DNA of 64,000 bases from JBDIAG01 sp963835085 (GCA_963835085.1 CAWIED010000005.1:4072-68071); one strand, 5' to 3'; shown: positions 34,898 to 44,710, counted from the first letter of the stretch. The notes: a model not told the origin generated them from the sequence alone. Numbers and translations are program-made.

Positions 34898-35329
34898 ATG
34901 CGCGCCGCTGATCTCCATAAGCTCGCCCGTGCACTCCGGGAAACTGCACTGCTGGCCACCGGCAACACCGGCTCCGACGCAGTCAGTCCTGGCGAGTTGG
35001 CGATCGTGGAGGACATCGCTGCGCACCCTGGCACGGCCGTGACCGAGGTGGCCGGGCGCACCCGGCTGGCGCAGAGTCTGGTCTCGCGGGTGGTCGCGAA
35101 GATGATGGACGCCGGCGTGATCGCCTCGAGCCGCGATCCCAGCGACGCACGGCGAGTCCGATTGAGCATTAGTGCGGGAATCCGGCCGGTCTTCTTAGCT
35201 CGCGGAGGTAACGACATCGCCGCCGCGCTCACAGAGCTGACCCCGAGCCTGACCATGCAGGAACGCGCCGCCCTGATCCGCCACCTCGACCAGGTGGCCG
35301 AGCTTCTATTCCGTGAACCGCCGGGATGA
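34898..35329 (+). CDS. MarR-family transcriptional regulator
   Basis: 143 residues from ATG (MRAADLHKLARALRET); a TTG four codons upstream (34886) is possible. Winged helix: LAIVEDIAAHPGTAVTEVAG followed by LAQSLVSRVVAKMMDAGVI (about 33-72), then the wing SSRDPSDARRVRLSIS. Helical dimerisation ends on both sides. Three matching palindromes in front of this gene and the preceding membrane protein gene indicate autorepression and co-control. Inducer unknown. Confidence 0.88.
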   Translation: MRAADLHKLARALRETALLATGNTGSDAVSPGELAIVEDIAAHPGTAVTEVAGRTRLAQSLVSRVVAKMMDAGVIASSRDPSDARRVRLSISAGIRPVFLARGGNDIAAALTELTPSLTMQERAALIRHLDQVAELLFREPPG

Positions 35330-35420
35330 CCTCACGCTCATTAGCGGCGACAAGGCCTGATCATCGCTGACTACGAGCCCCGAGATCACCAGTGGTCAGC
35401 ACAAGCAGCCGATGCCAAAC

Positions 35421-36032
35421 TCAGCGGGCCCGCAGAATGCTCACCCCAGGGCCTTCGAGATCATCGATAACGGTCTTGCGCCCCGTGGCCGCCATAAGCA
35501 AAGAGAGCATGGGACCCTCGACCCGTCCCCCGGCGCCGCGGCTGTAGTCGGTGTCGCTGGCCACCAGGCTCAGCCCTTCCAGCCGCTTCTTGGCGCCGAT
35601 CAGCAGGTTCGAGCCGGCATAGAAATCGAGCAGCTCCTTGAGCGCGTCGACGGGGTATTCGTGCGCGATCCCCAGTGGTCGGCGGATGTCCTCCGCGTGC
35701 ACGATCGTCTCGCCGAGCCACGACGTCTTTGGGCCGGGCGGGCCCGACGTGCTGTTCTGCAGCGATCGGAACCGGGAGAGTGTGGCTGTCGGTGACACGC
35801 CCACGTTGGCGGCGATCGACTTATTCACCATGGCGTCAAAGTTGAACCGCGACGCCGCCAGGTTCCGGAAGAATCTCGGCGGAGTCATTGCCGCGGTAGC
35901 CGCCTGGTGCGCGAGCACCTGGCGAACCGTCCACCCGGCACACAGCGATGGCGTATCCCACTGTGCCTCGGAAAGATCAGTGAGATCGTCGGCGAGGGCG
36001 CCACGCTCGGCGGCGACGGTGCTCCAGTGCAT
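35421..36032 (-). CDS. MDMPI-like (TIGR03083-type) mycothiol-dependent family protein
   Basis: 203 residues from ATG (MHWSTVAAERGALADDL), with GAGAGGA upstream. DinB-fold features: WDTPSLCAGWTVRQVLAHQA (about 30-49) and TIVHAEDIRRPLGI (about 108), which hold the His metal ligands. The family includes mycothiol-dependent isomerases and many proteins of unknown reaction. Second protein of this fold in the window. Confidence 0.85.
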   Translation of the reverse strand: MHWSTVAAERGALADDLTDLSEAQWDTPSLCAGWTVRQVLAHQAATAAMTPPRFFRNLAASRFNFDAMVNKSIAANVGVSPTATLSRFRSLQNSTSGPPGPKTSWLGETIVHAEDIRRPLGIAHEYPVDALKELLDFYAGSNLLIGAKKRLEGLSLVASDTDYSRGAGGRVEGPMLSLLMAATGRKTVIDDLEGPGVSILRAR

Positions 36033-36103
36033 GACAGATCCTCTCACCGTTGCCCGACCATCAGGTACCCGCAGAGTTCCCGAGGGTCGGGCACGCTTGG
36101 ACG

Positions 36104-37915
36104 TTAGGAAGCGACCCCGGCCGTGGACCCGACCACATGCCGCACCGGAACCGACAGTTGTTGACGTGCAGCGGAGACGATGTCGGTGCGTAGCCAGTTC
36201 GACTCTTCCTCGCGGTGAGTGGCAATGACGACGATGTCAGGATGGAACGACTCGGCGGCCGCCAGCAGAGCGACGAGCGGTCGGTAGTCGCCCAACTCGC
36301 CGTCGGCCTCGATACCGCGGGCGTGCAGCGCGTCAAGCATGGTGTCCAACCGGTGTTGTGCCGCCTCCCGGGTGGCCTCCCAGACGAACGCGGCGCCCTC
36401 CACCTCGGCCTGGCCGGTGTCTACCGGGTTGGCCGGCACGCAGATCTGGAACTTCGCCCCGGTCACCGCGTGCACACCGTGCAACTGCTGTTCCAGCCAG
36501 TCCTCCGCCATCGTCTCGTTGGCCAGCACGAGCACCCGGTTGACCTCGCCAGGGACCTCTGGGTCGGGAGCGGCGGCCTTGCGGCCGAGCCGGGTCAACG
36601 CGAAGCCCACCAGGAAGACGGCCCAGGCCAGCAGCGACAAGATGAGCTGCGATCGAGTATCGGAGCTCAGCCCCATCGCGACGAGCACCCAGACCATGCC
36701 CGCGATAGCGAGAATGGATAGCACCGGGAAGGCCCACATCTTGACCTTGAGCTGGCTGTCGGGGGTGCGCCGGCGCAGGATGATCTGCGAGATGGCGATC
36801 AGTAGATAGACGAACAGGATGATGGCGCCGGAGGAGTTCAACAGGAATTGGAACACCTTGTCCGGCGAGATGTAAGCGGCGATGACACACGCGAACCCGA
36901 TGGCAGACGACGACAGGATCGCCGCCACAGGCACACCCTTGCCATTGACCTTGAGCAGTGCCACCGGAGCCTCGCGGCGGGCGGCTAGCACGAACAGCAT
37001 CCGGCTTGCCGTGTACAGCCCGGAATTGAGACATGAGAGCACCGCCGTGAGCACCACTGCGTTCATCAGCTGATCCGCGTAGGGGATGCCGATCCGCTGG
37101 AAAGCCGTCACGTACGGAGACGCGGCGAGCTCCTTGCTGTTCCACGGAATGATGCAGACGAGCAGAAACAGCGAGCCGACGTAAAACGTGCCCACGCGCA
37201 GCACGACGGAGTTCGTCGCCCTGGCGATGGCCTTCTCCGGATCGTGCGACTCAGCTGCAGCGATGGTCGCGATCTCGGCGCCCACCATCGAGAAGATCAC
37301 AGTGACCACAGAACCGAAGATCGCGCCGACGCCGTGCGGGAACATCCCACCGTAGTCGACGAGGTTGTGGAACTGCATGCCCTTGCCGCCGAACAAGCCG
37401 AACACGAACACCGTGCCGATCACGAGGAAAACGATGATGGCGAACACCTTGATACCGGCGAACCAGTACTCGAACTCACCGTAGGACTTGACCGAGAACA
37501 GGTTGGTCGCCGTCATCAGCGCCATCAAGATGAACGACAGCAGCCACAGCGGTACATCTGGAATCCAGAACTGCAACACCGTTGCGCCGGCCACCGCCTC
37601 GAACCCGACGACGACGACCCAGAAGTACCAGTAGAGCCAGGCGACCGAGAAGCCCGCCCAGTCGCCCATGGCGGCGCGGGCGTAGTCGGAGAACGACCCG
37701 GTACTGGGATTGGCCGTGGCCATCTCGCCCAGCATCCGCATCACCAGCACGATGAGCACGCCCGTGATGACGTAGGTGATGAACGCGCCCGGGCCTGCCT
37801 CCTGGATGACCTTGCCCGACCCGACGAAGAGTCCCGCCCCGATCACCCCGCCGATGGCGATCATGGTCAGATGCCTTTGTTTGAGCCCTTTTTGCAGCTC
37901 CGGTGAACCAGCCAT
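36104..37915 (-). CDS. Amino acid permease fused to a universal-stress-like domain
   Basis: 603 residues. The first 450 form an APC-family transporter with about 12 membrane segments; KGLKQRHLTMIAIGGVIGAG (about 9-28) and SFSDYARAAMGDWAGF are typical of the GabP/AnsP group, so an amino acid or GABA-like substrate is likely. From about 465 a soluble domain follows (NRVLVLANETM, PDIVVIATHREEESNW, VPVRHVVGST) resembling a universal stress protein fold. Such fusions are known in actinobacteria and may tie transport to nucleotide or energy state. Confidence 0.88.
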   Translation of the reverse strand: MAGSPELQKGLKQRHLTMIAIGGVIGAGLFVGSGKVIQEAGPGAFITYVITGVLIVLVMRMLGEMATANPSTGSFSDYARAAMGDWAGFSVAWLYWYFWVVVVGFEAVAGATVLQFWIPDVPLWLLSFILMALMTATNLFSVKSYGEFEYWFAGIKVFAIIVFLVIGTVFVFGLFGGKGMQFHNLVDYGGMFPHGVGAIFGSVVTVIFSMVGAEIATIAAAESHDPEKAIARATNSVVLRVGTFYVGSLFLLVCIIPWNSKELAASPYVTAFQRIGIPYADQLMNAVVLTAVLSCLNSGLYTASRMLFVLAARREAPVALLKVNGKGVPVAAILSSSAIGFACVIAAYISPDKVFQFLLNSSGAIILFVYLLIAISQIILRRRTPDSQLKVKMWAFPVLSILAIAGMVWVLVAMGLSSDTRSQLILSLLAWAVFLVGFALTRLGRKAAAPDPEVPGEVNRVLVLANETMAEDWLEQQLHGVHAVTGAKFQICVPANPVDTGQAEVEGAAFVWEATREAAQHRLDTMLDALHARGIEADGELGDYRPLVALLAAAESFHPDIVVIATHREEESNWLRTDIVSAARQQLSVPVRHVVGSTAGVAS

Positions 37916-38088
37916 CGTCGGTCAACGCTCCTCATCCGACCCGGATCCTCAAGGTTGAGGATGCAACGCCCTGAGCATTGCGCGCGCGGGTGCACCCGGC
38001 AAGAGCGAGCTGGACTTGTTTACCGGTTCGAGATCGGGTGGCGTCAGCACCCGGCCGAGAGGCCGCCGGACGCTCCCCCGGGTGCTAC

Positions 38089-38646
38089 GTGACACCCATC
38101 GTGTACGTAGAGGCCGCGGCGAGGTGGGCGGCGGCGTCCCCGACGCTCGTCAACGCTTGCCTGGGCGCCGGGGTCGAGCTGCCGATCGTGGAGCGCGCGG
38201 TTGCCGAAGTCCCCCGGATCTATTATCAGCCGGCTGATTGGCGCATCATGGCTGGCGCACTCAACGCGTTGACAAAGACTTGTGTCGCAGGTTTCACGAA
38301 TGTGATCCTCAGCAATCATGCGCCGGAGCTGCCTGGGTTGGTCGACGCCCTCGGCTTCGCGTCGCACGTCGAGCGCACTATCACCAGCGCCTCGCTCGGC
38401 GTCGAAAAGCCGAACCCGATCATCTTCCGGACAGCGCTTCGTCTGGTGGATGGGGCACCCGATAGCTGGATGATTGGGGACAATCCGTCTGCGGATGTTG
38501 AGGGTGCTCAGGCGGTCGGCATGCGTGCCATGCTCGTCCACCGATCTATTGCGGACATGCCTTCGCTCACGCTTGAAGCTGCGGCGGCCAGGGTCGTCGG
38601 AAGCCTCCCCCGCGTACTGGCTGCTCGGCAGCTACGGCGACGGTAG
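38089..38646 (+). pseudogene. HAD-family hydrolase lacking motif I
   Basis: From GTG at 38089 (about 185 codons). Motif II is in VILSNHAPELPG, motif III in GVEKPNPIIF, motif IV in WMIGDNPSADVEGA, all in order. The N-terminal DxD motif that carries the catalytic Asp is absent and no upstream frame supplies it, so the enzyme is N-terminally truncated. Its base composition is lower in GC than that of the core genes. Probably a remnant of an acquired gene. Confidence 0.65.
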
Positions 38647-39089
38647 CGCACCTACAAGCACGAACGTCGCAGACGTTCCCCTGCCATTCAAAGCTGCAAT
38701 CTTTGATGAATGTTCCCTAGCATTGAGAAGATCTCGGCCGTACTCGAGCGCCAGGTTGCCGGACGAGGGCAATAAGGGTCCGGAGACCGTCTCGGACGTT
38801 GATGCGTCGGATCGATGGTTTCTGAAGCTCGAAGGTGAACACCTACCCGGGTTGCACGAACGGGTAGAAATCTGGGGGCTCCTTCGCGGCAATGCTCTTC
38901 GTGTGGCCACGTGGAGAGGAGAGCCATGCGAAACCTCAGACTGGGCTCGCCCTGGCGGATTGCCAGGGGTCGACGCTGATACCCGTTTATCGTCGAACTG
39001 CAGGGCAAGTGAGACTATAAGTGAGTTCGAGCAACCGAGTGCCCAGTCGTTGACCGCGACCATGCCATAGAGGTCAAATCGCTCGCAAA
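38647..39089. other. Gene-poor stretch between the HAD remnant and lysC
   Basis: No gene recognised. A plus-strand frame is open from before 38641 to 39070 and contains PLPFKAAIFDECSLAL and KLEGEHLPGLHERVEIWGLL, but it has no start with a ribosome site and no family resemblance. Composition is AT-richer than average. The asd gene, which often follows lysC, is not here. Confidence 0.4.
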
Positions 39090-40358
39090 TCAGCGGCCGG
39101 TGCCTCCGTAAACCACCGCTTCGCCGTCTTCGGAATCAAGCCCGAAGGCTGTGTGCAGAGCCCGGACGGCGTCGTCGAGGTCGGCATCGCGCGTCACCAC
39201 CGAGACTCGGATCTCCGACGTCGAGATCATCTCGATGTTGATGCCAGCCTCGGACAGCGCCTTGAAGAACTTGGCCGAGACCCCCGGATGCGAGCGCATG
39301 CCGGCGCCCACCAGGGACAACTTGCCGATGGTGTCGTCGTAGATCAGGGAATCGAAGCCCACGACCTGGCGCACATCGTCCAGCGCCTTCATCGCCGTCT
39401 GGCCATCGGCCTTCGGGAGGGTGAACGACACGTCGGTGCGGCCCGTCTCGGCGGTGGAGACGTTCTGCACGATCATGTCGATGTTGATGCCCGCCCGGGC
39501 GATCGTCTCGAAGATCTGGGCAGCCTTACCAGGGGTGTCGGGAACGCCGACCACGGTGATCTTGGCTTCGTTCCGGTCGTGCGCAACGCCGGAGATGATC
39601 GCTTGCTCCACGGGAAGATCCTCCATCGATCCGCTGACTACGGTGCCGGGCTTGGAAGAGAACGACGAACGGACGTGGATCGGTACCCCGAACCGGCGGC
39701 CGTACTCCACGCAGCGCAGTACGAGCACCTTCGCCCCGCACGCCGCCATCTCGAGCATCTCTTCGTAGGTGATCGTCTCGAGCCGGCGGGCCGAGGGCAC
39801 GATCCGGGGGTCGGCGGTGAACACGCCGTCGACATCGGTGTAGATCTCACATAGATCGGCGGACAGCGCCGCGGCGAGCGCCACGGCCGTGGTGTCGGTG
39901 CCACCGCGGCCGAGCGTGGTGATGTCTTTGCTGGTCTGGCTGACGCCCTGGAACCCGGCGACGATGGCGATGTGGCCCTCGTCGAGCGCGCTGCGAATGC
40001 GACCCGGAGTCACGTCGATGATGCGAGCCTTGCCGTGCCGGTCATCCGTGATGACGCCCGCTTGGCTGCCGGTGAACGAACGGGCCGAGTAGCCGAGGTT
40101 GGCGATGGCCATGGCCAGCACAGCCATCGAGATCCGCTCGCCCGCTGTGAGCAACATGTCCATCTCGCGAGCGGGTGGCAGCGGAGAGACCTTGTGCGCA
40201 AGGTCGATCAGGTCGTCGGTGGTGTCACCCATCGCCGACACGGCGACCACTACATCATTGCCCGCTCGACGGGTCTCAACGATTCGCTTGGCGACCCGCT
40301 TGACGCTGTCAGCGTCGGCCACCGACGATCCGCCGTACTTCTGCACGATCAGTGCCAC
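39090..40358 (-). CDS. lysC: Aspartate kinase
   Basis: First step of lysine, threonine, methionine and diaminopimelate synthesis. 422 residues from GTG (VALIVQKYGGSSVADADSVK) preceded by GGAGCAGG. Kinase motifs: KYGGSSV (about 7-13), GRGGTDTTAVALAAAL, then two ACT domains (about 265-420; ITVVGVPDTPGKAA and LVGAGMRSHPGVSAKFF) that bind lysine/threonine as feedback inhibitors. The usual asd neighbour is missing. Confidence 0.95.
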   Translation of the reverse strand: MALIVQKYGGSSVADADSVKRVAKRIVETRRAGNDVVVAVSAMGDTTDDLIDLAHKVSPLPPAREMDMLLTAGERISMAVLAMAIANLGYSARSFTGSQAGVITDDRHGKARIIDVTPGRIRSALDEGHIAIVAGFQGVSQTSKDITTLGRGGTDTTAVALAAALSADLCEIYTDVDGVFTADPRIVPSARRLETITYEEMLEMAACGAKVLVLRCVEYGRRFGVPIHVRSSFSSKPGTVVSGSMEDLPVEQAIISGVAHDRNEAKITVVGVPDTPGKAAQIFETIARAGINIDMIVQNVSTAETGRTDVSFTLPKADGQTAMKALDDVRQVVGFDSLIYDDTIGKLSLVGAGMRSHPGVSAKFFKALSEAGINIEMISTSEIRVSVVTRDADLDDAVRALHTAFGLDSEDGEAVVYGGTGR

Positions 40359-40521
40359 ACCTGCTCCAAAGCTCGCTAGGCATGCCCGGGAGTAGTTCAC
40401 TGCCTGCTCGGGCCGTGTCACTCTATCCGAGCACGGAGGGCGCAGGCTTCAGCAGGCGGACCTACGCGTGCCTCAGGCGCCCCGACCTGGCGGACGGCCG
40501 CGGCGCGGAAGGGTTCGGCGA

Positions 40522-41094
40522 TCAGCCGACAAACGATTCCTGTCCGCTGCGCACCCCGAGGTCGGCGTCCACATCGAGGCGGATGTGGCCGAGCATCGAG
40601 ACGATGGTGCGCAGGCCGCTGACGGCCCGGTCGCCCCAGGACGCCATGAATGAGTACTGCCAATACCAGAGCGCCTCGGTGATGCGGCCATGGTCGAAGT
40701 GCGCGAGCCCGTGAGTGAGGGCGGCCGCAATCTCGGTGAGATCGTTCGACAGCGATTCCTGGCTCAACTCGCCCGAGACCACGGGGTCGACGGTCTCGAC
40801 GTACTCGTCCAGGCCTTCCAGCACTTCGGCCAGGCCGAGGTGGAGGTCGTCGACATCGGGGTCGGGCCCTGAGAAGGGCTCATAGCGCTCCTCGAGGACT
40901 ACGTCGGAGACCGCACCGAGGCGAGCGCCGGTGGCCACGATCTGCGAGAGCGCGAGCATCAGCACCGCCAGGGCGCTGTCCTCGATCTCGTTGCGCGCCA
41001 CCTGCCTGACGGTGTCGACATAGGAGCGCGCTTCGTCGGCAGTGCGTTCTGCCAGAAGCTGCAACGAGTTCTCGTCGTGATGCTCACCCAGCAT
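40522..41094 (-). CDS. DUF5063-domain protein
   Basis: 190 residues from ATG (MLGEHHDENSLQLLAERTAD); a longer frame upstream reads arginine/serine-rich and lacks a good ribosome site. All-helical, acidic; conserved segments SGELSQESLSNDLTEIAAAL and WYWQYSFMASWGDRAVSGLR (about 142-161). Placed between recR and lysC as in M. tuberculosis (Rv3714c position). Function unknown; the conserved company of recR suggests a link to DNA metabolism. Confidence 0.85.
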   Translation of the reverse strand: MLGEHHDENSLQLLAERTADEARSYVDTVRQVARNEIEDSALAVLMLALSQIVATGARLGAVSDVVLEERYEPFSGPDPDVDDLHLGLAEVLEGLDEYVETVDPVVSGELSQESLSNDLTEIAAALTHGLAHFDHGRITEALWYWQYSFMASWGDRAVSGLRTIVSMLGHIRLDVDADLGVRSGQESFVG

Positions 41095-41208
41095 GCTCTC
41101 GAGGTCCCTCCCAGTCGTGTTCGTGCAGCTTCCACTGTGGCAGATCCGACTACCTCGCGTGGCCCGTCTGGGCGAAGTGGTCGGCCGCGATCCCACCCGT
41201 TCGGGGCA

Positions 41209-41868
41209 TCACTGGACGGCCTTGTCTGCCGACGACCGAGCGGTTACTGGCGCAAACGTGGGCGCCACGCCCTCCACGAGCACCCGCCGGCCCTCGAATG
41301 CGCGGCCGAGGGTCACCTCGTCCGCGTACTCCAGGTCGCCGCCCACCGGAAGTCCGGAGGCCAGCCGTGACACCTGCACTCCGAGCGGGCCGAGCAGTCT
41401 GGCCAGGAATGCCGCCGTTGCCTCACCCTCCATGTTCGGATCCGTCGCGATGATCACCTCGGTCACCGTGCCGTCGGCCAAGCGGGTCATCAGCTCGCGG
41501 ATCCGCAGGTTGTCGGGCCCGATGCCGTCGATGGGGCTGATGGCCCCGCCCAGGACGTGATACCTCCCGCGGAATTCGCGGGTGCGCTCGATGGCGACGA
41601 CGTCCTTCGACTCCTCCACGACGCAGATCACCGCTGTGTCGCGCCGCGGATCGCGGCAGACCCGGCACTGCTCGTCCTCGGCGATGTTGCCGCAGGTCAC
41701 GCAGAATCTGACTCGCGCCTTCACCTCGGTGAGCGCTCTGGCGAGCCGGGAGACGTCGTCTTCATCGGCCTCGAGCAGAAAGAACGCGATGCGTTGGGCG
41801 CTCTTGGGGCCGACGCCCGGCAGTCGACCCAGCTCATCGATGAGATCTTGAACCGCACCCTCGTACAT
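41209..41868 (-). CDS. recR: Recombination mediator protein RecR
   Basis: 219 residues from MYEGAVQDLIDELGRLPGVG. Helps load RecA on single-stranded gaps with RecF/RecO. Helix-hairpin-helix LPGVGPKSAQRIAF (about 17-30), zinc finger CVTCGNIAEDEQCRVC (about 56-71), Toprim domain VVEESKDVVAIERT (about 82) with DPNMEGEATA. It starts only one base after the dnaX stop, with no ybaB gene between, unlike the usual dnaX-ybaB-recR order. Confidence 0.95.
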   Translation of the reverse strand: MYEGAVQDLIDELGRLPGVGPKSAQRIAFFLLEADEDDVSRLARALTEVKARVRFCVTCGNIAEDEQCRVCRDPRRDTAVICVVEESKDVVAIERTREFRGRYHVLGGAISPIDGIGPDNLRIRELMTRLADGTVTEVIIATDPNMEGEATAAFLARLLGPLGVQVSRLASGLPVGGDLEYADEVTLGRAFEGRRVLVEGVAPTFAPVTARSSADKAVQ

Positions 41869-41869
41869 G

Positions 41870-44593
41870 TCAGCGGCCTTCCTGAATATCAATCACCTTG
41901 CCGCCGAGCAGCCGCTCGACGACGGCCGCGCCCACCTGACCGGAATCTTCGGCGTCGGGGTCATCGGCACTCGGCTCGTCCAGGATCGCAGGCCGGCCGC
42001 CGCTCGGCCCTTCGGGCTGTGCCTGACGCAACTGTTCGTACCGGCTGGTCGGACGCTGGGCCGGTTTGGCCTTGCCTTCTGCCGTACCGGCGCCGCCAGA
42101 GCCGGCCTTGCCGGGAGCACGACGAGTCGACCCGCTCCTGCCGGAAGCGGTTGCGCTGGGCGTGCTGTTGCCGCCCGGTGCGCTGGCCTGAGGAGCGCCG
42201 CCGGCCTCGTTGCTGGCCACATCGTCGGCCGACTTGCTGGGCTCTCCAGCACTGTTGCCGGCAGTCTTGTTGCCTGCAGTGCTGTTGCCCGCGTTGTTGT
42301 TGTCCGCGTTGTTGCTGCCCTGGGCGCGGTCGTCCTGAGGTGCGGCGGCCCGCGAACCGCCGGGTGGGCGCGAGGCCACCCGCGCCGGCGGCCCGGGTGG
42401 TTCATCGGGCGGCGGCTCGTCGAGCGGAGGCTCATCGGCGAACGGCGCGCCCCAGGCGTCTTCAGTGGAGATGGGACGCGCTGACGGGCCAGTCACCGCC
42501 TGCTCGGCTTTCGGCCGTTCAAGGCTCGCCGGCTCAGGGCCTGGTTGTTCAGGGGTCGACCGTTCAGGTTCCGGTCGTTCAGGTTCCGGTCGTTCAGGTT
42601 CTGGTTGTTCAGGTTCTGGTTGTTCAGGGCCCGGGCTCGAAGCCCGGGGGGCAGGCCCGCTCGGCTGAGCAGCGGGCGCCGAAGCCGATGCTGTCTGAAC
42701 CGGTGCAGCAGGAGACGACGCAGTAGAAGTCGGTACGGCAGAAGGAGGCGCGGCAGAAGTCGAGCCCGCGGGTCGTCGAGCCCTGGCGGGACCAGTCGGA
42801 CCGGTATAGGGCTCGACGCGAACACTGAGGTTGAACAGCTCGCGCACCGCATCGGCCACTACCGCCGGATGCTGCCCGTTGGCGAAACCCTTTGCGGTTC
42901 CTTGATTGACGAACGAGAGCCGCAGCACACCATCGGCCAGCTCGTGCACGCCCGCGTTGGACAGGATCATCCACGTGGCGCGCCTGCGCTTCTCGATCAG
43001 CCCCAACAGCTCAGTCCAGGAGCGGCGCATCCGCTCGGTGTCTATCCCGCCCGGGGCGGCCTGTGAACCTGCGCCCGGGCCTTGCACCGGCGGCGAAGGA
43101 TCTGATTGCGCAGCCGCGGACGTCGCTCGGTCAGCGGGCGCCGTCGCACCAGCGCCCTGCCGGCCGGCGCCCTGGCCAGCGGCGGCTTGGCGCTCAGTAG
43201 ATCGGCCTTCGGCCCCCTGGCTCTCAACAGATCTGCCACCAGCAGCTCGGCCCGGCCCACCCGAGCCCTGATCACGGCCACCGGCCGCCCGCACGACCTC
43301 GGCAGGCTGCACAGCCTCGGCAGCCTCCAGCCTGGGCACGTCGGAAGCCGACTCAACCGGGGCGGACTCACGCACAGGGCCAGACGCAGGCCTCGACTGG
43401 GCTACCGCACCGACCGACGCCGGCATCGGCCCGTCGCCGAGACGTCGCTCCAACCGCTCGAGCCGGGGGGTGAGCCCCCGTCCGGAGTCGTCGGCTGCGG
43501 GCAGCAACAGCCGCGCGCAGAGCAGTTCGAGATGCATTCTCGGGCTCGATGCGCCCACCATCTCCGCGAGGGCCGTATTGGTGACATCGGCCGCACGCGA
43601 GAGCTCAGCCGGGCCCATCAGACTTGCCTGAGAACGCATTCGGGCCAGCTGATCGGAAGGGACCGCCCGCAACACACCGTCGGCAGCCGGCCCCATCGCC
43701 TGCACGAGGATGAGATCGCGCAGCCGCTCGAGCAGGTCGTCGACGAAGCGCCGGGGATCGTGCCCCGACTCCACCACCCGGTTCACTACCGCGAAAAGCG
43801 CGGCACCATCGACCTGGGCCAGTGCATCGACCACGTCGTCGAGCAGCGCTTCGTCGGTATAGCCGAGTAGGGCGACCGCGCGCGCATAGTCGAGACCCGC
43901 CTCACTCGCCCCCGCGATGAGCTGATCGAGCACCGACAGCGAGTCGCGCACCGAGCCCTGCCCGGCCCGGACGACCAACGGCAGCACCCCCTGCCCCACC
44001 GGCACGCCCTCCGTCTCACACACGGTTGCCAGGTAGGCGGCCAGCACATCCGGCGGCACCAGTCGGAAGGCGTAGTGATGGGTGCGCGAGCGAATGGTCT
44101 GCAAGACCTTGTCGGGCTCGGTGGTGGCGAACACGAACTTCACGTGTTCCGGCGGCTCTTCTACCACCTTGAGCATGGCGTTGAAACCCTGCGTGGAGAC
44201 CATGTGGGCCTCGTCGATGATGTAGACGCGATAGCGATCGCGGACCGGCGACATGGCCACCCGCTCACGCAGGTCGCGCGCATCGTCTACCCCGCCGTGG
44301 CTGGCCGCGTCGATCTCGATCACGTCGAGACTGCCCGGGCCGCCGCGCGCCAGGTCTCGACACGACGCGCAGGTGCCGCACGGTGTGGGAGTGGGCCCCT
44401 GCTCACAGTTGAGACAGCGTGCGAGGATGCGGGCCGACGTGGTCTTGCCACAACCGCGCGGACCGGAGAACAGATAGGCGTGGTTGACCCGCCCGGTGCG
44501 CAGCGCCTGCATGAGGGGCTCGGTGACATGCTCCTGACCCACCACGTCGTCGAAGGACTCCGGGCGGTAGCGACGGTAGAGGGCGAGGCTCAC
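41870..44593 (-). CDS. dnaX: DNA polymerase III subunits gamma/tau
   Basis: Clamp-loader ATPase, 907 residues, longer than usual. Walker A GPRGCGKTT (about 44-52), zinc site CLNCEQGPTPTPCGTCASC (about 63-81), Walker B IIDEAHM, sensor ATTEPDKV; clamp-loader domains to about 370. A tau-type domain follows (MRRSWTELLGLIEKRRRATW, about 520). The rest is Pro/Glu/Ala/Ser-rich: five-residue PEPER/PEPEQ repeats at about 655-685, and an Asn/Gly/Thr run (NNADNNNAGNSTAGNKTAGN) at about 760, which is strikingly AT-rich for this genome. Both are linkers with no known function. Confidence 0.95.
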   Translation of the reverse strand: MSLALYRRYRPESFDDVVGQEHVTEPLMQALRTGRVNHAYLFSGPRGCGKTTSARILARCLNCEQGPTPTPCGTCASCRDLARGGPGSLDVIEIDAASHGGVDDARDLRERVAMSPVRDRYRVYIIDEAHMVSTQGFNAMLKVVEEPPEHVKFVFATTEPDKVLQTIRSRTHHYAFRLVPPDVLAAYLATVCETEGVPVGQGVLPLVVRAGQGSVRDSLSVLDQLIAGASEAGLDYARAVALLGYTDEALLDDVVDALAQVDGAALFAVVNRVVESGHDPRRFVDDLLERLRDLILVQAMGPAADGVLRAVPSDQLARMRSQASLMGPAELSRAADVTNTALAEMVGASSPRMHLELLCARLLLPAADDSGRGLTPRLERLERRLGDGPMPASVGAVAQSRPASGPVRESAPVESASDVPRLEAAEAVQPAEVVRAAGGRDQGSGGPGRAAGGRSVESQGAEGRSTERQAAAGQGAGRQGAGATAPADRATSAAAQSDPSPPVQGPGAGSQAAPGGIDTERMRRSWTELLGLIEKRRRATWMILSNAGVHELADGVLRLSFVNQGTAKGFANGQHPAVVADAVRELFNLSVRVEPYTGPTGPARARRPAGSTSAAPPSAVPTSTASSPAAPVQTASASAPAAQPSGPAPRASSPGPEQPEPEQPEPERPEPERPEPERSTPEQPGPEPASLERPKAEQAVTGPSARPISTEDAWGAPFADEPPLDEPPPDEPPGPPARVASRPPGGSRAAAPQDDRAQGSNNADNNNAGNSTAGNKTAGNSAGEPSKSADDVASNEAGGAPQASAPGGNSTPSATASGRSGSTRRAPGKAGSGGAGTAEGKAKPAQRPTSRYEQLRQAQPEGPSGGRPAILDEPSADDPDAEDSGQVGAAVVERLLGGKVIDIQEGR

Positions 44594-44710
44594 GCTGTGA
44601 CCCTAACCGCCTCCACCGACAGTGGCTCCCCCCGCTCGAAACCTGGCTTCCCAGACCCAGCCGCCCGTCACACCCAGGCGAGGCCGACCGCCATGGTCAG
44701 GGCAGCAGAA

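Noticed and set aside
38641..39070. Open plus-strand frame between the HAD remnant and lysC
   Set aside because: No start with ribosome site, no family resemblance, mixed codon use; listed only as a gene-poor stretch.
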